Origin: Caldilineaceae bacterium
GTDB lineage: Bacteria; Chloroflexota; Anaerolineae; Caldilineales; Caldilineaceae
Length of the DNA: 61,819 nt
Direction: 5' to 3'
NCBI GenBank assembly: GCA_026645575.1
Contig: JAPKMW010000071.1
Location: 1 to 61,819, forward strand
Shown one piece after another: positions 8,601 to 16,826 of this stretch. The position numbers were made by a program, and so were the translations under genes. The notes under the pieces are model-generated. The model worked only from the letters and a program-made list of their open reading frames with translations. It did not search any database and was not told the DNA's origin. Numbering within the stretch: position 1 is the stretch's first letter; each line of letters starts with the position of its first letter.

Positions 8601-11600
8601 AACGCAAACGCGCCGAAGAAGCCTTGCGCGCGTCGGAAGAAAAATACCGCACGCTCTTTGAGTCGATTGACGAAGGCTTTTGCATCATCGAGCGGGTGGC
8701 AGGCGAGCCGCTGGATTTTCGTTATGTGGAAGCAAATCCGGCCTTCGCCGTGCAATCCGGCGTTGAGGATGTGATCGGGAAAACCATTCGCCAGGTAGTG
8801 CCGGACGAGCCGGAAGAGTGGTTTGCGATTTACGACCGCGTTCTCCAAACGGGCGCGGCGATCAGGTTCGAGCGTGAGCTTGTTTCCGCCGGGCGTGTCC
8901 TTGAACTCTACGCCTTTCCCGTCGCCGACCAGGCAGATAGCCGACTGGCGGTGATCTTCAAAGACATCACTGAACGCAAAGTGCGCGAGCAGCAGCAGGA
9001 ATTTCTCCTAAACTTCTCCGACACTTTGCGGGCGGAACCGAACGCGGATGCCGTGGCAAACCGTGCGCTCCAGATGCTATCCGCGCAGATGGGGCTTGAC
9101 CGCTGTTACATCGGCGTCTACCGGCTGGCGGAGGATCGCGCTGACTTCACCCATCAGGTGGGGAACGAGCGAGTGCCGCCACTGCCCGCCGGCGTTCGCC
9201 TGTCCGATTTTCCTGGGGCCCTTCGGGTTGCGTTCGACCGAACACTCGTGATCGAGGATGTCGCGGAGACGGAAGGACTGTCTGACACCGACAGGCGGAA
9301 CATTGCCGCCCTCGGATTGCGTGCGCTCGTTGCGGCCTCTCTGCGCAAGGGCGAAAACAACCCGCTCTGGTCGATCGTCGCGGTTTCGGCAAGCCCGCGG
9401 CGCTGGACGTGGGGCGAGATCGCCCTAATCGAAGAAGCCACCGAACGCACTTGGACGGCGGTGGAAAGAGCAAAAGCCGAAGAAGCGTTGCGCCAAAGCG
9501 CGGAGCGCTACCGGTTGCTCTTCACGAACATGAGCGAAGGCTTTGCGCTGGCCGAGATGATCTGGGACGAGTACAGTAATCCGGTGGACTGGCGCTATCT
9601 GGAGGTCAATCAGGCTTGGGAACAGACCGGGGTTCCGGTCAGCCAGACAACCGGGCGCACTGCCCGCGAGGTCAATCCGCACATCGAGCCAGGATGGATC
9701 GAGACCTATGGGCGGGTGGTACAGACCGGCGAGCCTTTCAGGTACGAGACCTACGCCGTCAGGTTCGGCAAGTGGTTCGAGACCTTCGCCTACAAGCATT
9801 CGGAGAATTGCTTCGGCCTGCTGTTCCGCGACGTCACCGACCGCAGGCGGGCGGAAGAAGCTTTGCGCGAATCGGAAGAAAAATACCGCACCTTGTTCGA
9901 TTCGATTGACGAAGGCTTTGCCATTGAGGAGTTGGTGTATGACAGCAACGGCGAAATTGAGGACATTATCTTTCGCGAAGTCAATCAGGCTTACGAACGT
10001 CAGGGCGGATTAACGGGCGTGGTCGGCAAGTCAATTAAAGAAGTTTTGCCCCATCTAGAACAACACTGGAAGGATGCGTTCGCGCAGGTGGCGAAAACCG
10101 GCGAGCCATTGCGGACGGTAAATTACGCGCAGGACGTTGACCGCTGGTTCGATGTTTATATGACGATGCTGTCCGGCAGCGACAAGTATGTGGCGGTAGT
10201 CTTCGACGACATCACCGAGCGCAAACGCAACGAGCTGAACTTGGCTTTCCTGGCCGAAGTCAGTACCGAATTTGCAGCGTTGACAAGCGCCGACGCCGTC
10301 ATCAACTATATCGGTGAAAAGCTTGCCCACCATTTCGGCCTGTCGCGCTGTGACTTTTCCGTGGTGGAGGAAGAAGCCGACCGCATCACCACCATCTATG
10401 ACTGGCGACACGCCGCCGATGCGCCCAGTGTGTTGGGCGAACATGCGATCTCGACCTTCCTCACGCCGCTGGCCCGGCAGCAGTATATAGCCGGCGAGCT
10501 TGCCGTGATCAACGATGTACATCATGATCCCAGGATCAATGCACCGCCGGCCATCATGGACGCGCTGCACATTCGATCGGTGGTTGATGCCCCCTATCTG
10601 GAGAACGGGCGCTGGAAGTTTCTCCTTAGTGCTTGTCGTGCCGAAGTTTCTGTTTGGCGGGCGGACGAGATCGAGTTAATTCGGGAGCTGGCGGCGCGTA
10701 TTTACATCCGCCTCCAACGCGCCTACGCCGAAGAGCACCTACGCGAATCGGAAGGGCGCCTGCGTGTGATGATTGAGAATCTGCCAGGTGGGGCCGTCTT
10801 TATCGTGGATCGCAATTTGTGCTATCTGCTGGCCGAAGGGGAAGCCTTATCTACCGCCGGTTTTGTCTCGGGCGATCTCGTTGGCAAAAGCCTTTTCGAC
10901 GCGCTCTCCCCCGATGTTGTGATGGCCTATGAGCCGAAGTATCGCCAGGCGCTGGCCGGCACGCCTTTCCTACACGAACATGAGAGCCACGGTCGCGCCT
11001 ACATCTCGCGCGGCACGCCGTTGCGTGGGGCCGACGGCGAAGTCTATGGGGTACTGGTCGTCTCGTATGACATCACCGAGCGCAAGCAGGCCGAAATGGC
11101 GCTGCAACACCTCAATGCCACCCTGGAGCAACAGGTCGATACGCGCACGGTGCAGGTGCGCGTCTTGGCCTCCGAGCTAACGATGGCCGAGCAGGAAGAG
11201 CGTCGCCGCGTCTCGCAGATCCTCCATGATGATCTGCAACAACTGCTCTATGGCATGCAAATGCGCATGATGGCGATGATGAACGACTTGAAATCCGGCA
11301 ATAGCGACAGCTTGATGGGCTATGCGCAAGAGGTGTACAACTGGATGAGCGACGCCATTCAAACCACCCGCCGCCTGACCGTGGATCTCAGCCCGCCGTT
11401 GTTAAAAGGCGAAGGATTAGCCGATGCCCTGCGCTGGCTCATCCCCCAAATGGCAACGGTGAATGATCTACAGGCGACCTTAGAGGTTGTCGAGCCCTGT
11501 GAAATTCCGAATCAAGGGATGCGGGTGTTGCTGTTTCAGATTGTGCGTGAATTGCTCTTCAACGTCGTGAAACATGCGGGCGTCAACACGGCCACGGTTG

Positions 11601-11827
11601 TGTTGCAGCAGGAAGGGGGCGCTTGTGTGATCAAAGTCAGTGATACGGGACGCGGCTTTGACCCTGTGGCCGTTGCCGCCAAAGGGGAAAAGGGCTTTGG
11701 CCTCTTTAGCATCAATGAACGGCTGAAGCTCTTTGGCGGTCGCATGACGATTCAATCAGCGCCGGGACAGGGGACGGCGATCACAGTCTATGCGCCGGTG
11801 GGTACCGTTGCGCAAAAGCCGGCGTAG
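5693..11827 (+). CDS. CheB-CheR-multi-PAS/GAF sensor histidine kinase (2044 residues)
   Basis: Domains in order: CheB methylesterase about 27-215 (Ser35 in GASAGG, His62 in VVHLSP, Asp in GSGSDGAVG); CheR methyltransferase about 225-490 (SAM site VGCATGEEAYS, then CRNLLIYI); PAS about 535-625; a Glu-rich coiled coil about 655-735 with repeating EEL words; PAS 740-850 and 850-975; PAS 980-1095; GAF 1100-1255; PAS 1268-1390; PAS 1395-1510; GAF 1516-1680; PAS 1684-1800; then a NarX-type kinase core with phospho-acceptor His1845 in LHDDLQQLL and an ATPase domain from about 1950 (N box, DTGRGFD, GFGLFSI). No membrane segment is seen. The three EKYRTLF-type PAS copies look internally duplicated. 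The receiver genes downstream are plausible partners. CheB-CheR fusions outside chemotaxis operons are known but poorly understood. Confidence 0.92.
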   Translation: MSINHTNATAAEQSEQQPANGPPPSRLSVIGIGASAGGLAALRAFFAALPERSGLTFVVVVHLSPEHESMLAALLQPYTTMPVMQVTARTEMKPNQVYVIPPGKHLVVTDNFLELTDLDQTRQRQPQIDAFFRSLTESHGDGGAVILSGSGSDGAVGIQAIKEKGGLILVQAPEEAEYDGMPRSAIATGLVDIVAPAAQLATQLVAAKQTHLSFQLPVDGEQLSTAAQNTLTQLLAQLRLRTGHDFSGYKPATILRRISRRMQLTQTSTLTAYLQRLRQNTHEAEALFRDLLINVTEFFRDPEAWAALESTIIPQLFAGKGRDDRVRVWSVGCATGEEAYSIAMLLLEYADELVAPPAIQIFASDLGKTALDFAREGCYPAAIADSIPAPRLARFFSKENSHYRARPELSEAILFTQHNLLQAPPFSRLDLILCRNLLIYIQRDLQEKVFETFYYALRPEGYLFLGNAESAEGITDLFETLDKRRRLYQRRPQHKAAPILPSLPLLPQPVHVPAPGAESPRPAPVRPSEEHHLLLETVAPPSVLVDRDYNVLHLSETAGRYLLPPGGAPTVEVLKLVRPELQSELRAALLHAFEENRAVATRPIPVRFNGAAHPVYLMVRPHQLVDGQMRALVIFLEDETPLADTLVEGNLSQSERRHLEAELRNVQSRLQSMREEYETTVEELRAANEELQSTNEEYKSTLEELETSKEELQSVNEELQTINQELKNKIDEVTHAHNDVQNLFIATDIATLFLDRELRVKRYTPRAADLFNLMPTDRGRPITHLRTTLRYEQLEGDAQRVLAHLTPVEREVQSQDERWFLVCSRPYRTQEDKIDGVVITFIDITANKANELALRNAKEYAESIVHTIPDALLVLDPDLRVQMANDAFYEIFQVQHAATEGRLIYELGNGQWNIPALRTLLEEILPENKVFLGYEVEHTFEQIGQRTMLVNGRRLDHVQLILLAITDITERKRAEEALRASEEKYRTLFESIDEGFCIIERVAGEPLDFRYVEANPAFAVQSGVEDVIGKTIRQVVPDEPEEWFAIYDRVLQTGAAIRFERELVSAGRVLELYAFPVADQADSRLAVIFKDITERKVREQQQEFLLNFSDTLRAEPNADAVANRALQMLSAQMGLDRCYIGVYRLAEDRADFTHQVGNERVPPLPAGVRLSDFPGALRVAFDRTLVIEDVAETEGLSDTDRRNIAALGLRALVAASLRKGENNPLWSIVAVSASPRRWTWGEIALIEEATERTWTAVERAKAEEALRQSAERYRLLFTNMSEGFALAEMIWDEYSNPVDWRYLEVNQAWEQTGVPVSQTTGRTAREVNPHIEPGWIETYGRVVQTGEPFRYETYAVRFGKWFETFAYKHSENCFGLLFRDVTDRRRAEEALRESEEKYRTLFDSIDEGFAIEELVYDSNGEIEDIIFREVNQAYERQGGLTGVVGKSIKEVLPHLEQHWKDAFAQVAKTGEPLRTVNYAQDVDRWFDVYMTMLSGSDKYVAVVFDDITERKRNELNLAFLAEVSTEFAALTSADAVINYIGEKLAHHFGLSRCDFSVVEEEADRITTIYDWRHAADAPSVLGEHAISTFLTPLARQQYIAGELAVINDVHHDPRINAPPAIMDALHIRSVVDAPYLENGRWKFLLSACRAEVSVWRADEIELIRELAARIYIRLQRAYAEEHLRESEGRLRVMIENLPGGAVFIVDRNLCYLLAEGEALSTAGFVSGDLVGKSLFDALSPDVVMAYEPKYRQALAGTPFLHEHESHGRAYISRGTPLRGADGEVYGVLVVSYDITERKQAEMALQHLNATLEQQVDTRTVQVRVLASELTMAEQEERRRVSQILHDDLQQLLYGMQMRMMAMMNDLKSGNSDSLMGYAQEVYNWMSDAIQTTRRLTVDLSPPLLKGEGLADALRWLIPQMATVNDLQATLEVVEPCEIPNQGMRVLLFQIVRELLFNVVKHAGVNTATVVLQQEGGACVIKVSDTGRGFDPVAVAAKGEKGFGLFSINERLKLFGGRMTIQSAPGQGTAITVYAPVGTVAQKPA

Positions 11828-11896
11828 GGACAAAGGGGGATATTTCCGTATCGCCTTTACTGCTGTACTGTGTAGTTTGTAGAGAAAGTAGTAGAT

Positions 11897-12301
11897 ATGC
11901 AAGCCAACATCTACTTAATCGAAGATCATCCGCTCATGCAACGTATGACTTGTGAATTCATCAATCGCATGGCGGATCTGCACGTCTGCGGCATGGCCGC
12001 GACGGCGAAAGATGCGCTTGATCACCTGCCCACGCTGATGGTCGATTTGGTGATCGTTGACGTCTCCTTGCCAGATATGGATGGCATCAATCTAGTGAGT
12101 ACCTTACATACCAAAGAGCCGACCTTGCGTTGTCTGATGCTCTCCGGTCATCAGGAACAGAGTTATGTCGAACGGGCGCTAGCGGTTGGTGCGCGGGGAT
12201 ATGTCGCCAAGGGCAACCCGCTGGAACTGATCGATGCTATCCGGCGCGTCCTCAAAGGCGAGATCTATTTGAGTGCAGCCTTGCGCGCTGTCCATGCCTA
12301 A
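11897..12301 (+). CDS. Single-domain response regulator (receiver)
   Basis: 134 residues, essentially one receiver domain. The acidic pocket Glu9-Asp10 (YLIEDH), phospho-acceptor Asp55 (IVDVSLPDMDG), a switch Ser in LMLSGHQE and Lys in YVAKGNP are all present. There is no DNA-binding output domain, so it probably relays phosphate or acts by protein contact. It starts 70 bp after the 2044-residue kinase and is likely cotranscribed with it. It is closely related to the receiver at 13060. Confidence 0.92.
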   Translation: MQANIYLIEDHPLMQRMTCEFINRMADLHVCGMAATAKDALDHLPTLMVDLVIVDVSLPDMDGINLVSTLHTKEPTLRCLMLSGHQEQSYVERALAVGARGYVAKGNPLELIDAIRRVLKGEIYLSAALRAVHA

Positions 12302-12325
12302 TAGACAAATTGTTTTAATCCCGCA

Positions 12326-12355
12326 CAAATGAGGCCCCAATGGGTTCCTCGTTTA
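12326..12355 (+). terminator. Weak hairpin after the receiver gene
   Basis: AAATGAGG and CCTCGTTT flank an inner CCCAATGGG-like pairing. The stem is imperfect and the T-run is short, so this is only a possible terminator. Confidence 0.35.
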
Positions 12356-12394
12356 TGTAACTTTCATTGATGTATCGATAAGCATCCCTGACCA

Positions 12395-12730
12395 GCAGCA
12401 GTCATCGGCATCGCCAGGGCGAGCAAGTCATAGATAACCGCGCGCCAACCGCTAGCGCCTGGCGGAGCCAGATCGCGCCCTGATCGCTGGAAAAGATGAG
12501 GCAGGGCAAATCCGGCAAGGTGCCTGTAAGCTGTGCAGAAGATCCAGGCTGCGCTGATCAGGCAAGGCGAGAGCAATCAGCATAAGGTCTGTCTGCGTTG
12601 TCGGCAGTTGCGCAAGCGCTTCTTGCGCAGTAGCCGCACCGCTCACCTGGCGATTAAGTGTCTGCTGGCGAAATTCAGCCAAGGTATGTTGCATCAACGG
12701 ATGCGCGCAGAAGGCCCCGCTAACAACGCT
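12395..12730 (-). pseudogene. Decayed receiver-domain gene, antisense between two intact receivers
   Basis: On the minus strand the frame from about 12730 reads ..HPLMQHTLAEF..VSGAATAQEALAQLP..TDLMLIALALPD.., clearly alignable with the neighbouring receivers (HPLMQRMTCEF, GVATTGQEALYQIP, DLVLVDVSLPD). The phospho-acceptor Asp is replaced by Ala, and the EDH acidic pair has become CAH. After about 12540 a frameshift is needed to continue (LPCLIFSSDQGAIWLRQALAVGAR), and a second one just after GAR. It is therefore a broken paralogue, inverted relative to its two intact relatives. Confidence 0.8.
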
Positions 12731-13059
12731 ACTATATCCTCTTTCTATACAAAGTCATATTGCCTAAGCCGGCAAATGGGTGATTACTTTAAGTAATCTT
12801 GATTTCCAGTAGATTAATAAATTGTCATTCTACCCGGCAATGGCTGGCGTTCACTGCTTGGCCCCGTGTTCACTCACACCCACATAGCTCTCACCACGGC
12901 CACCGTAGACGAAGACGTATAGAGTGGGCGCCTTTACGGATCAACAAGTTAATTACTTCTACAGTGGAGATTGAGAGGTACAGCGATTCAACTCCTCAAT
13001 CTCTGTATCTCCCTTTGTACAAGTTGTTGCGTGCTAATCCTAAGTAAGGTGAGGAACTA
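12731..13059. other. Gap before the second receiver, with a GAGATTG-type inverted repeat
   Basis: No gene is visible. At 12966-13012, GGAGATTGAGAGGTACAG and the complementary CCTCAATCTCTGTATCTCC form an imperfect hairpin, using the same GAGATTG words as the element at 62-131. The rest looks like decayed sequence. Confidence 0.5.
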
Positions 13060-13479
13060 ATGACAACCAGTATTTACATTGTTGAAGACCATACCCTGGT
13101 TCAACGCATCTTGAGCGAAGTTCTCAAACGGCTGCTCAAGTTGCATGTTGCTGGCGTCGCAACCACAGGACAGGAAGCCTTATACCAGATCCCAATTCAA
13201 TGGGTGGATCTCGTCCTCGTTGATGTCTCCCTGCCCGATATGGACGGTATTGATCTGGTCGAGCAGTTGCATAGACAACAGCCGGCCTTGCCCTGTGTCA
13301 TGCTTTCCGCTCACCAAGAGAGCGGCTACGTACAGCGGGCCTTAGCGGCTGGTGCGCGTGGGTATATCGCCAAAGGCAATCCACTCGAACTCAAAGAGGC
13401 CATCGGCCAAGTGCTTCAGGGGGTGATCTATCTGAGTGAACCAATCCGCCAACAACAGAACGAGCATCACCAGGCATAG
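13060..13479 (+). CDS. Single-domain response regulator (receiver)
   Basis: 139 residues, a receiver domain only: acidic pair in YIVEDH, phospho-acceptor Asp in LVDVSLPDMDG, switch Ser in VMLSAHQE and Lys in YIAKGNP. A Shine-Dalgarno AAGGTGAGG sits upstream of the ATG. It is a paralogue of the receiver at 11897, and both probably serve the upstream NarX-type kinase. The last 13 bp overlap the end of the convergent aldo/keto reductase gene, so antisense interference between their 3' ends is possible. Confidence 0.92.
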   Translation: MTTSIYIVEDHTLVQRILSEVLKRLLKLHVAGVATTGQEALYQIPIQWVDLVLVDVSLPDMDGIDLVEQLHRQQPALPCVMLSAHQESGYVQRALAAGARGYIAKGNPLELKEAIGQVLQGVIYLSEPIRQQQNEHHQA

Positions 13480-14438
13480 GCTTCCGGCGCTTCACCACCA
13501 GGGCCAGGCCAGATCGTGTTCAGTTGTTGCAGCACATCTGCTGATAAGCCAATCTCCACCGCGCGCAAGCTCTCGTCAAATTGCTGTTGCGTGCGCGGTC
13601 CGATAATGGGCGCGGTGACAACCGGATTATGCAGCAGCCAGGCCAGGGCAACATTCGCCGGCGCTTCGCCCAGTTGGGCGCAGAGACCCTCGTAGGCTTC
13701 CAGTTTGGGGCGCAGTTGTTCAATGCGCTGTTGGGTGCGCTCATTGGCGCGACGACCTTCGCTGGCTTTTTGCAGCACACCGCCCAACAACCCACCGCCC
13801 AATGGACTCCACGGGATCAAGCCCAAGCCAAATTCGCGACAGGCCGGAATCACTTCTAACTCAATCATGCGGGCGTTGAGGTTATACAAGCTCTGTTCCG
13901 AAACCAAGCCAAGGAAATTGCGCTTCTGGGCGGCAAACTGGGCTAGGGCAATATGCAACCCGGCAAAGTTACTGCTACCAACATACAATACCTTACCCTC
14001 GCGCACGAGTTGCTCCATCGCCTGCCAGATCTCTTCCCAGGGCGTGCGTCGCTCGACATGGTGCATCTGATAGAGGTCGATATGGTCGGTCTGTAAGCGG
14101 CGCAGGCTATCCTCACAAGCCTTGCGGATATGATAGGCCGACAACCCGCGATCATTGACGCCATCGCCCATCGGGCCATAGACTTTGGTCGCCAAAACGA
14201 TCTGCTCCCGCCGATTCCCGCCCTGCGCCAACCAGCGCCCGATGATCTCTTCGGTAAAGCCCAGGCTAATCTCCCGGCCATAGCGGTTGGCCGTATCAAA
14301 AAAGTTGACGCCGGTCGCCAGGGCGCGATCCATGATGGCGTGACTTTCCGCTTCGCTGGTCTGTGGGCCAAAGTTCATGGTGCCCAGACAAAGCCGACTG
14401 ACTTTGAGGCCGGTACGGCCAAGGTTGGTGTATTGCAT
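13467..14438 (-). CDS. Aldo/keto reductase
   Basis: A 323-residue NAD(P)H-dependent carbonyl reductase. The start at 14438 (MQYTNLGRTGLKVS) is preceded by AAGGAG at good spacing, and the frame extends further upstream without support. The catalytic tetrad is visible: Asp and Tyr in FFDTANRYG, Lys in VLATKVYG and His in YQMHHVE. The C-terminal part has the GPRTQQQFDESL cofactor-binding signature. It resembles the YajO/Tas-like (AKR11-13-type) subgroup. The substrate is not predictable. Confidence 0.92.
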   Translation of the reverse strand: MQYTNLGRTGLKVSRLCLGTMNFGPQTSEAESHAIMDRALATGVNFFDTANRYGREISLGFTEEIIGRWLAQGGNRREQIVLATKVYGPMGDGVNDRGLSAYHIRKACEDSLRRLQTDHIDLYQMHHVERRTPWEEIWQAMEQLVREGKVLYVGSSNFAGLHIALAQFAAQKRNFLGLVSEQSLYNLNARMIELEVIPACREFGLGLIPWSPLGGGLLGGVLQKASEGRRANERTQQRIEQLRPKLEAYEGLCAQLGEAPANVALAWLLHNPVVTAPIIGPRTQQQFDESLRAVEIGLSADVLQQLNTIWPGPGGEAPEAYAW

Positions 14439-14481
14439 TGCTGATTTCTCCTTGTCATACAAGTTTTCATGGATAATCCGT

Positions 14482-14552
14482 TCCGTAGGGACGCTTGCGT
14501 TTAGAGAGGGCAAGATTTGAACTCTGCACCTAAACTCAAGTGTCCCTACGGG
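14482..14552. repeat. Inverted repeat, CCGTAGGGACGCTTG family
   Basis: The arm TCCGTAGGGACGCTTGCGTT (14482-14501) is answered by CTAAACTCAAGTGTCCCTACGGGA near 14530-14552. A second full copy lies at 24494-24568 and a half copy at 54034-54061, so this is a dispersed family distinct from the heptamer arrays. Confidence 0.75.
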
Positions 14553-14576
14553 ACAGATACATTGGGCATAACGGTT

Positions 14577-15920
14577 TTACCAGGCCGGATTGCCGACTTG
14601 GACATCCGATTCGGGCGCGTAGAGGATGCCGCCAGCGCTGATGATCTGGTCTTGTAGTTGTTGAATCTTGAGTTGACGGGGCGCTACGCCCTTGCCCACA
14701 GCCAGCGCCGCCGCGATCCCCGCTGCCTGCCCCATGCCCATCGCCGTGGCGGTGACGCGACTAGAGGCCAGCGCCTCAGAAGTAGCCGAATGACAGCGAC
14801 CGGCGACCAGCAGATTTTCCACCTTTTGCGGCAGCAGCGTGCGGTAGGGAATGTCATAGGGCGGCGTCCAGGGGGTGTCATGATAGCCGGGTTTGTCGGG
14901 TGGGTGGCGGTCGAGGCGCCAGGCGCCGAGGACGATCACATCATCATAGCGACGACCCTGGCGGACATCTTCGCCGGTTAACACATAATCGCCAACGATC
15001 CGGCGCGATTCGCGCGCACCGGCGGTAGGGCCGCTGGTCATAAAGTAGGCGTCAGCAAATTCGGGTAGCTCCTTTTGCCAGAGTTCAAACATCGTCCAGG
15101 CGTCGCGCCGGCCTTGAATTTCGGCGCGGGTCCAGTCGGCGGGGTCCGTGCTGTCACCGGGGGTGCGGGTGGCGTTGAAGTAGACATCGCGCCCGGAAAA
15201 GGTGGCCGGATAGGGGCCGGCATAAAGGCCCAAGTCACCCCGTTGGTGGGCGGCCATCAACACGGCGGCACAGCGGCGGCGCAGATCAAAACTGGGTTCC
15301 AGATAGGCAATACGAAAGTGCAGACTCATCGGTTGCAGCGGCTCGGCCTTTTCATAGGGCGCCCCAGCCCAGGCCGCCACATCGCCGTCGCCGGTGCCGT
15401 CAATGACAATTTTGGGGTTGATAGCGACAAGACCGGCCTTGTTACTGATAATCACTGCGTCAATATGACCGCCGGTTGTCACCACATCGGCCACTTGGCT
15501 GTGATACAACACCTCCACGCCCGCTTCAAGCAAAATGGCATCGGCGGCGCGCTTAAAGCGTTCGGGGTCACAGCGGGGGATGACCCGTTCGGGGTGCATC
15601 TCGACAAAGGAGAGGTCGCCGTTGACATTGTAGCGCAGATGCGGCCCCTGTCCCGGCTGGATGACCCCCATGCGTTCCAGCATCTCAAAGACTAGCCCGC
15701 CGACCACTGGTATGCCGGTGCGTTCATCGACAAAACCATCAAAAGCGGAGCCGATAATAGCGGTGAAAAAACCGCCGGCAAAACCATTGCGCTCGACCAG
15801 CATGGTACGGGCGCCGTTGCGGGCGGCGGCGACAGCAGCGCCGATGCCTGCCAGACCACCGCCACAGACCAGGACATCCGGGGTGGCGATCAGAGGGATC
15901 TGTTTGGTATAGGTGAACAT
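14577..15920 (-). CDS. FAD-dependent oxidoreductase (FAD_oxidored family)
   Basis: A 447-residue flavoprotein. The start at 15920 (MFTYTKQIPLIATPDVL) has an AAGGG upstream; a longer in-frame start at 16004 is less likely. The N-terminus holds the Rossmann dinucleotide motif VCGGGLAGIGAAVAAARNG with the following acidic residue in LVERNGFAGG. Near the C-terminus, ENLLVAGRCHSATSEALASSRV and MGMGQAAGIAAALAV are the FAD-closing motifs typical of this family, which is often annotated as xanthan- or sugar-lyase-linked FAD proteins. The actual substrate is unknown. There is no signal peptide. Confidence 0.88.
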   Translation of the reverse strand: MFTYTKQIPLIATPDVLVCGGGLAGIGAAVAAARNGARTMLVERNGFAGGFFTAIIGSAFDGFVDERTGIPVVGGLVFEMLERMGVIQPGQGPHLRYNVNGDLSFVEMHPERVIPRCDPERFKRAADAILLEAGVEVLYHSQVADVVTTGGHIDAVIISNKAGLVAINPKIVIDGTGDGDVAAWAGAPYEKAEPLQPMSLHFRIAYLEPSFDLRRRCAAVLMAAHQRGDLGLYAGPYPATFSGRDVYFNATRTPGDSTDPADWTRAEIQGRRDAWTMFELWQKELPEFADAYFMTSGPTAGARESRRIVGDYVLTGEDVRQGRRYDDVIVLGAWRLDRHPPDKPGYHDTPWTPPYDIPYRTLLPQKVENLLVAGRCHSATSEALASSRVTATAMGMGQAAGIAAALAVGKGVAPRQLKIQQLQDQIISAGGILYAPESDVQVGNPAW

Positions 15921-16018
15921 GGTGATAACCCTTATCATGATAACAAGCAGGCTGCCTGGATGGTGGCAAGGCTTAATCATACGAAAATCAGCATAAATGC
16001 GCAAGTAGGCGCGCCAGG

Positions 16019-16139
16019 CACAACAGCAGATTTAGGCAGCAGCGGATTGCCTGCGTGTTTACCGAAAATGGATGAAACAGTCAGTGACGTCATGTGATGC
16101 CGCGCTGAAAATCCGTTGCTGCCTAAATCCGCTGTTGTG
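16019..16139. repeat. MITE-like inverted repeat with 30 bp arms
   Basis: The left arm 16019-16048 (CACAACAGCAGATTTAGGCA...) and right arm 16110-16139 (its reverse complement with two or three mismatches) flank about 60 bp of unique sequence. The length and terminal-repeat geometry suggest a miniature inverted-repeat element or a large hairpin between divergent genes. No transposase is present. Confidence 0.65.
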
Positions 16140-16192
16140 TTGCGTACAGTAAGGTTTGGGGGGCGGCCTAACCCGTGGTAAACTCCCAAACT

Positions 16193-16720
16193 ATGAAAAC
16201 ATACGAAAGTGCAGGACAACTTGATATTCGCCTATTGCGGGCCGCTGATATTGAGGAGATCGCCAACGCCTTTACCGCCATCGGCTGGAATAAACCCACA
16301 GCACAGTATCGCCAATACCTGCTCGAACAGGAAGCCGGCGATCGCGTCGTCTTAGTGGCGACGGTGGACAGCCGCTTTGCCGGCTATGTCACCATTGTTT
16401 GGGCATCGCACCATCCGCCTTTTCGCGCCGAAGGGATTCCTGAGGTGGTTGATTTTAATGTCCTCCCCCACTACCGGCGACAGAAGATCGGCACGCGGCT
16501 GATGGATGAAGCTGAACGGCGCATTGGCGAACGCTCGGCCATTGCCGGCATCGGCGTTGGCTTATACCCCGACTATGGCGCCGCGCAACGGATGTATGTG
16601 CTGCGCGGCTACATCCCTACGGGTAGCGGCCTTTGGTACGATGCCCATCAGGTGCAGTATGGGGAAAGCCCCTGTCTCGATGACAGTCTGGCGCTTTTCT
16701 TTACTAAACAACTAAGATAA
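16193..16720 (+). CDS. GNAT family N-acetyltransferase
   Basis: About 175 residues. The acetyl-CoA pyrophosphate loop is visible as YRRQKIGTRLMDEAE, preceded by the beta-strand VVDFNVLPHYR; the C-terminal MYVLRGYIPTGSGLWY is typical of GNAT motif B. I chose ATG 16193 (MKTYES); a GTG at 16175 in the same frame is possible, and neither has a strong Shine-Dalgarno. The acceptor substrate is unknown. It is followed after 10 bp by a heptamer array. Confidence 0.85.
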   Translation: MKTYESAGQLDIRLLRAADIEEIANAFTAIGWNKPTAQYRQYLLEQEAGDRVVLVATVDSRFAGYVTIVWASHHPPFRAEGIPEVVDFNVLPHYRRQKIGTRLMDEAERRIGERSAIAGIGVGLYPDYGAAQRMYVLRGYIPTGSGLWYDAHQVQYGESPCLDDSLALFFTKQLR

Positions 16721-16729
16721 TTCATGAAA

Positions 16730-16826
16730 GTCCGCAGTCCGTAGTCCGTAGTCCAGAGTCAGCTAGTCCGACTCTGGACTACGGACTACGGACTACGGAC
16801 TGCGGACTCTGGACTACGGACTACGG
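16730..16826. repeat. AGTCCGT/GGACTAC heptamer hairpin at a start codon
   Basis: AGTCCGC, AGTCCGT, AGTCCGT, AGTCCAG form one arm (16731-16758). GGACTAC, GGACTAC, GGACTAC, GGACTGC, GGACTCT, GGACTAC, GGACTAC form the other (16774-16825). The same words occur as around the S23-like gene. It touches the ATG of the next gene, so the whole ribosome-binding region of that gene is repeat sequence and could be sequestered. Confidence 0.9.

Noticed and set aside
15977..16219. Minus-strand open frame across the 121 bp inverted repeat
   Set aside because: It is created by the repeat arms and overlaps two real gene starts.
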